Assembly: GCA_964469565.1 (NCBI GenBank)
Contig: CAYXZD010000005.1
Coordinates: 62,001 to 126,000 of the forward strand
Length of the DNA: 64,000 nucleotides
From: GCA-2720975 sp964469565
Lineage (GTDB): Bacteria > Planctomycetota > UBA1135 > GCA-002686595
Direction: 5' to 3'
Under the pieces are notes generated by a model, which was not told the DNA's origin, made no database searches, and saw only the letters and a list, made by a program, of their open reading frames with translations. The position numbers were made by a program, and so were the translations under genes. Positions 61,843-64,000 of this stretch are shown here, piece by piece. Position 1 is the first letter of the stretch. Every line of letters starts with the position of its first letter.

Positions 61843-62414
61843 AATGTGGTGCAGATCCTAGCTCCGGGCGGGCCGGAATCCCAGCCGAGGTGGGCCAGGA
61901 GCCCCTTTGTTAGGCCGAAACGGGGGTCCGTGTCGTGTTCGACGCTGCACAGCTCTCCAGATTCCGCAAACTCGGGTGCTTTTTGGGGGCGGGGGAACGG
62001 ACAGGTACCGAGGCCAGCCGACAAGGGTCGAATCCCTTCGATCAGTGGCTCCTCGACGGGTGCCGATCCCCGCTAAGAAGCCCGGGGAGAGATCCCCCAG
62101 CCTAGCCGAGAGATGGGCTGGCGGTGCCCCCATGGCCCCTCCGAGCCTATGCGGTGCCCGTATGGCAGTGACTGGCGCTGCTACCGGACCCCGGCCAACC
62201 CCGATCAGGCGGGTGATTCGCACCAGACCGACCCTGGCCTGGGCCAGATTCACGCATGCCCAGGCGAGATTCCTCGGGCCGGTCGCTGGCAACCCGTGCC
62301 CCCTCAAGACTCACGTCCGAGTCAAGCTCTGGGAGTGGCATTGAGGGAGAGTCATGGATGGGAGGGGGGTCCTTGTCAGACCCCCTTTCCATCGACCCAT
62401 TCCCACGGGGCCCT
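61843..62414. other. Intergenic region between the GspC-like gene and obgE
   Basis: 572 nt; the open frames in it are GC-rich shadows without signal or family. No tRNA-like cloverleaf seen. It contains the hairpin at 62365-62385. Promoter for the GspC-like/coaX genes would lie at its left part (just right of 61842). Confidence 0.55.
62365..62388 (+). terminator. Terminator-like hairpin downstream of obgE
   Basis: GGGGGTC-CTTGTCA-GACCCCC is a 7-bp stem with 7-nt loop, followed by TTT on the + strand. It is 27 nt past the obgE stop. The T-run points to + strand use, yet no + strand gene is upstream, so it may act for obgE as a bidirectional element. Confidence 0.5.
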
Positions 62415-63422
62415 TTATGTGGGGTCTTGTGGCCCGCGTACAAGCTCTCTGGCTTGGCCTAGGAGCTCGGGGAGTCCCTCCCCCGAGACCGATGAGATCG
62501 CAAGAACGGGCAGGTCACCTACGGCCGCTTTCAATTCTGCGAGACGCTCCTCTGATCCTGGATCCTCGAAGTGTTTGGTGGCCACTACGATGCGCGGCTT
62601 GCGATGCAACTCAGCAGAGTAGGTACGCAACTCCTCATCGAGCACCCCCCATGCATCAGCCGGCGGATCGTTGGCACCCACTGAAACATCCACAAGGTGG
62701 AGGAGCGCTCTGCAGCGCTCAACGTGCCTCAAGAACTGGTGGCCAAGCCCAGCCCCACGGGCTGCACCCTCAATCAGGCCCGGCAGATCGGCGATGACCA
62801 AAGTGTCGTAGTCCCCCACCGTGGCGATCCCCACCTGTGGATCCAATGTCGTGAACGGGTAATCCGCAATCTTGGGCCGAGCCTCTGTCACGCGGGACAG
62901 GAAGGTCGACTTACCGGCATTCGGCAATCCGAGCAACCCGACTTCCGCAAAGAGCTTGAGAATAAGCTGCAAGCGGCGACTCTCGCCCGGCCCTCCCTGC
63001 GTGCAGTAGTTGGGGGTTTGGCGCACTGAGTTTGCGAACCGCACGTTGCCCTTGCCGCCGTGTCCGCCCCGTGCCACGCAAACTTCCTCCCCTTCCTCCA
63101 CGAGATCGCGTAACAGGGTGTCATCCTCTGCATTGAAGACCTGAGTTCCCACCGGAACCTCAATTCGCAGGGATTCGCCTCGCCGGCCAGTACACTTGCG
63201 AGGACCACCGGGTCGTCCGCTGCCCGCACTGAAACGGAATGCCCGCCCCACCTTGAGAAGCGAGGATTCACTCGAGCTCGCCACCAAGAAGACACTTCCG
63301 CCATCGCCCCCGTCGCCCCCATCGGGACCACCCTTGATGACGTACTTCTCGCGCCGAAACGAACTGACACCATCTCCGCCCTTGCCAGCGATCACCTCGA
63401 TCTTGGCTTCATCGCGAAACAT
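62415..63422 (-). CDS. obgE: Obg family GTPase ObgE/CgtA
   Basis: 335 aa from ATG 63422 (a longer frame from TTG 63464 adds 14 unconserved residues). Ribosome-assembly and stress GTPase. The Obg glycine-rich domain is complete (FRDEAKIEVIAGKGGDGVSS, GGPDGGDGGDGGSVFL, GGHGGKGNVRFANS). The G domain has LGLPNAGKSTFLS, TLDPQVGIA and ADLPGLIEGAARGAGLGHQFL, while the G4-type signal (ATKHFED) replaces canonical NKxD. The C-terminus is short, with no OCT domain. It follows rpmA and rplU in the widely conserved rplU-rpmA-obgE order. Confidence 0.94.
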   Translation of the reverse strand: MFRDEAKIEVIAGKGGDGVSSFRREKYVIKGGPDGGDGGDGGSVFLVASSSESSLLKVGRAFRFSAGSGRPGGPRKCTGRRGESLRIEVPVGTQVFNAEDDTLLRDLVEEGEEVCVARGGHGGKGNVRFANSVRQTPNYCTQGGPGESRRLQLILKLFAEVGLLGLPNAGKSTFLSRVTEARPKIADYPFTTLDPQVGIATVGDYDTLVIADLPGLIEGAARGAGLGHQFLRHVERCRALLHLVDVSVGANDPPADAWGVLDEELRTYSAELHRKPRIVVATKHFEDPGSEERLAELKAAVGDLPVLAISSVSGEGLPELLGQARELVRGPQDPT

Positions 63423-63481
63423 GGCTAGAGCAGGAATCGAGCTAAACTGCGAGGCCGTACTCAACGGCCCGCAATCGCTGG

Positions 63482-63733
63482 CTATTCGGCGTTAAGCGGG
63501 TCGACGTGTACACGACGTCCCGACTGAAAGCGCACCGTACCGTCCACCAAGGCGAACAGAGTGTAATCGTTACCCTGGCCAACGTTATGGCCGCGCTTGA
63601 AACGAGTACCACACTGGCGAACCAGAATCGTACCTGCGGTCACGCTCTGGCCACCGTAGCGCTTCACGCCCCTAAACTGGGGGTTGGAATCGCGACCGTT
63701 GCTCGAAGCGCCCTGTCCTTTCTTATGTGCCAT
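63482..63733 (-). CDS. rpmA: 50S ribosomal protein bL27
   Basis: 83 aa. Starts MAHKKGQGASSNGRDSNPQF directly, so no cleaved N-terminal extension; the first residues reach the peptidyl transferase centre. Conserved core GVKRYGGQSVTAGTILVRQ, then GTRFKRGHNVGQGNDYTLFA. It lies 59 nt before obgE and 17 nt after rplU. Length normal for the family. Confidence 0.97.
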   Translation of the reverse strand: MAHKKGQGASSNGRDSNPQFRGVKRYGGQSVTAGTILVRQCGTRFKRGHNVGQGNDYTLFALVDGTVRFQSGRRVHVDPLNAE

Positions 63734-63750
63734 GGGTGTGTTCCTCCAGC

Positions 63751-64000
63751 CTAGCCGTTGATTTCTGTGATGCGCACTTGAGTGTAGTGCTGCCGGTGAC
63801 CCGTCTTACGACGAATGTTCTTGCGGCGCTTGAAGCGGAAAATGACCAGCTTCTTACCCTTAGAAGCACCGATCACCTCGGCCTTCACATGGGCGCCTTC
63901 CACGTTGGGTTGACCCACCTTGACCTCGCCCTCGTTCGAGACGAGCAAGACTTGGTCGAAGGTCACTTCGCTGCCAGGAGCAGCATCCATGAGGTCACAG
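63751..64000 (-). CDS. rplU: 50S ribosomal protein bL21 (5' end beyond window)
   Basis: C-terminal part of bL21: GSEVTFDQVLLV, then VEGAHVKAEVIGASKGKKLV and FKRRKNIRRKTGHRQHYTQV, which is the conserved rRNA-binding end. An ATG occurs at 63990, but the frame is open beyond it to the window edge (Cys-Asp-Leu before Met), and bL21 normally has about 25 more N-terminal residues, so the gene starts outside the window. Confidence 0.95.
   Translation of the reverse strand, partial: CDLMDAAPGSEVTFDQVLLVSNEGEVKVGQPNVEGAHVKAEVIGASKGKKLVIFRFKRRKNIRRKTGHRQHYTQVRITEING

Noticed and set aside
61907..62344. 145-aa open frame (+) in the gap between the GspC-like gene and obgE
   Set aside because: Low-complexity Arg/Pro/Gly composition, no signal, no domain; typical of GC-rich shadow frames.
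1..64000. Prophage, transposon, integrase, defence system or tRNA
   Set aside because: No transposase, integrase, phage structural, restriction or toxin-antitoxin gene and no cloverleaf was recognised in the reading; an exhaustive profile search was not possible.

Overview
The window is a 64 kb bacterial chromosome segment: GC-rich, densely coded, with many 4-bp stop/start (ATGA) overlaps, and it carries one 100-N assembly gap at 56765-56864. No rRNA, tRNA, CRISPR, integrase or IS element was recognised. The gene content (peptidoglycan recycling, many lipobox proteins with Ig-like and glycine-rich beta-helix-like regions, a minimal type IV pilus cluster, a divergent MnmE-like GTPase, a fused PyrB-PyrI protein, weak Shine-Dalgarno signals) suggests a Gram-negative-type organism, most likely a planctomycete. 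That placement is inference.

Layout. 1-5409 (+): the tail of an unknown gene, comEC, a HEAT-repeat exported protein and an exported protein with Ca-binding-like loops. 5432-5515 is a 14-bp x 6 minisatellite. 5537-8179: a PaaZ/BoxD-type aldehyde dehydrogenase (-) divergent from murQ (+). 8454-10400 (+): three overlapping genes (sigma-region-4-like regulator, partner of unknown function, tiny His-rich exported peptide). 10656-12356 (+): comM/yifB. 12400-17836 (-): a MacAB-TolC-type exporter operon in four genes. 18046-26177 (-): a compact six-gene cluster of cutA, an SLC13-type transporter, a sulfatase-fold lipoprotein that has lost its catalytic residues, two GT-C-like membrane proteins and an exported protein. 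26279-29235: proline dehydrogenase (+), metallophosphoesterase and amidohydrolase (-).

29279-56611 is the most distinctive region. Large secreted lipoproteins (a tandem paralogous pair at 29279-35977, three more at 47360-56374) flank a type IV pilus operon (pilT-pilB-pilC-pilA, 43131 to 38113), an EF-G paralogue, an OmpA/Pal-like lipoprotein and the prepilin peptidase pilD. A HEAT lipoprotein and tatD lie between. After the assembly gap come pyrB fused to a PyrI zinc domain, an MnmE-like GTPase, coaX, a GspC-like PDZ protein, obgE, rpmA and a partial rplU (all -).

How the genes may work together: comEC, comM and the retractable pilus (PilT, PilB, PilC, PilA, PilD) are the core of a natural-transformation apparatus. 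The GspC-like protein, PilD and the Big_5/glycine-rich lipoproteins suggest that surface proteins are exported by a type II secretion/pilus-like route. The 18-26 kb cluster looks like an envelope-glycan module. These links come from gene content and position, not from direct evidence.
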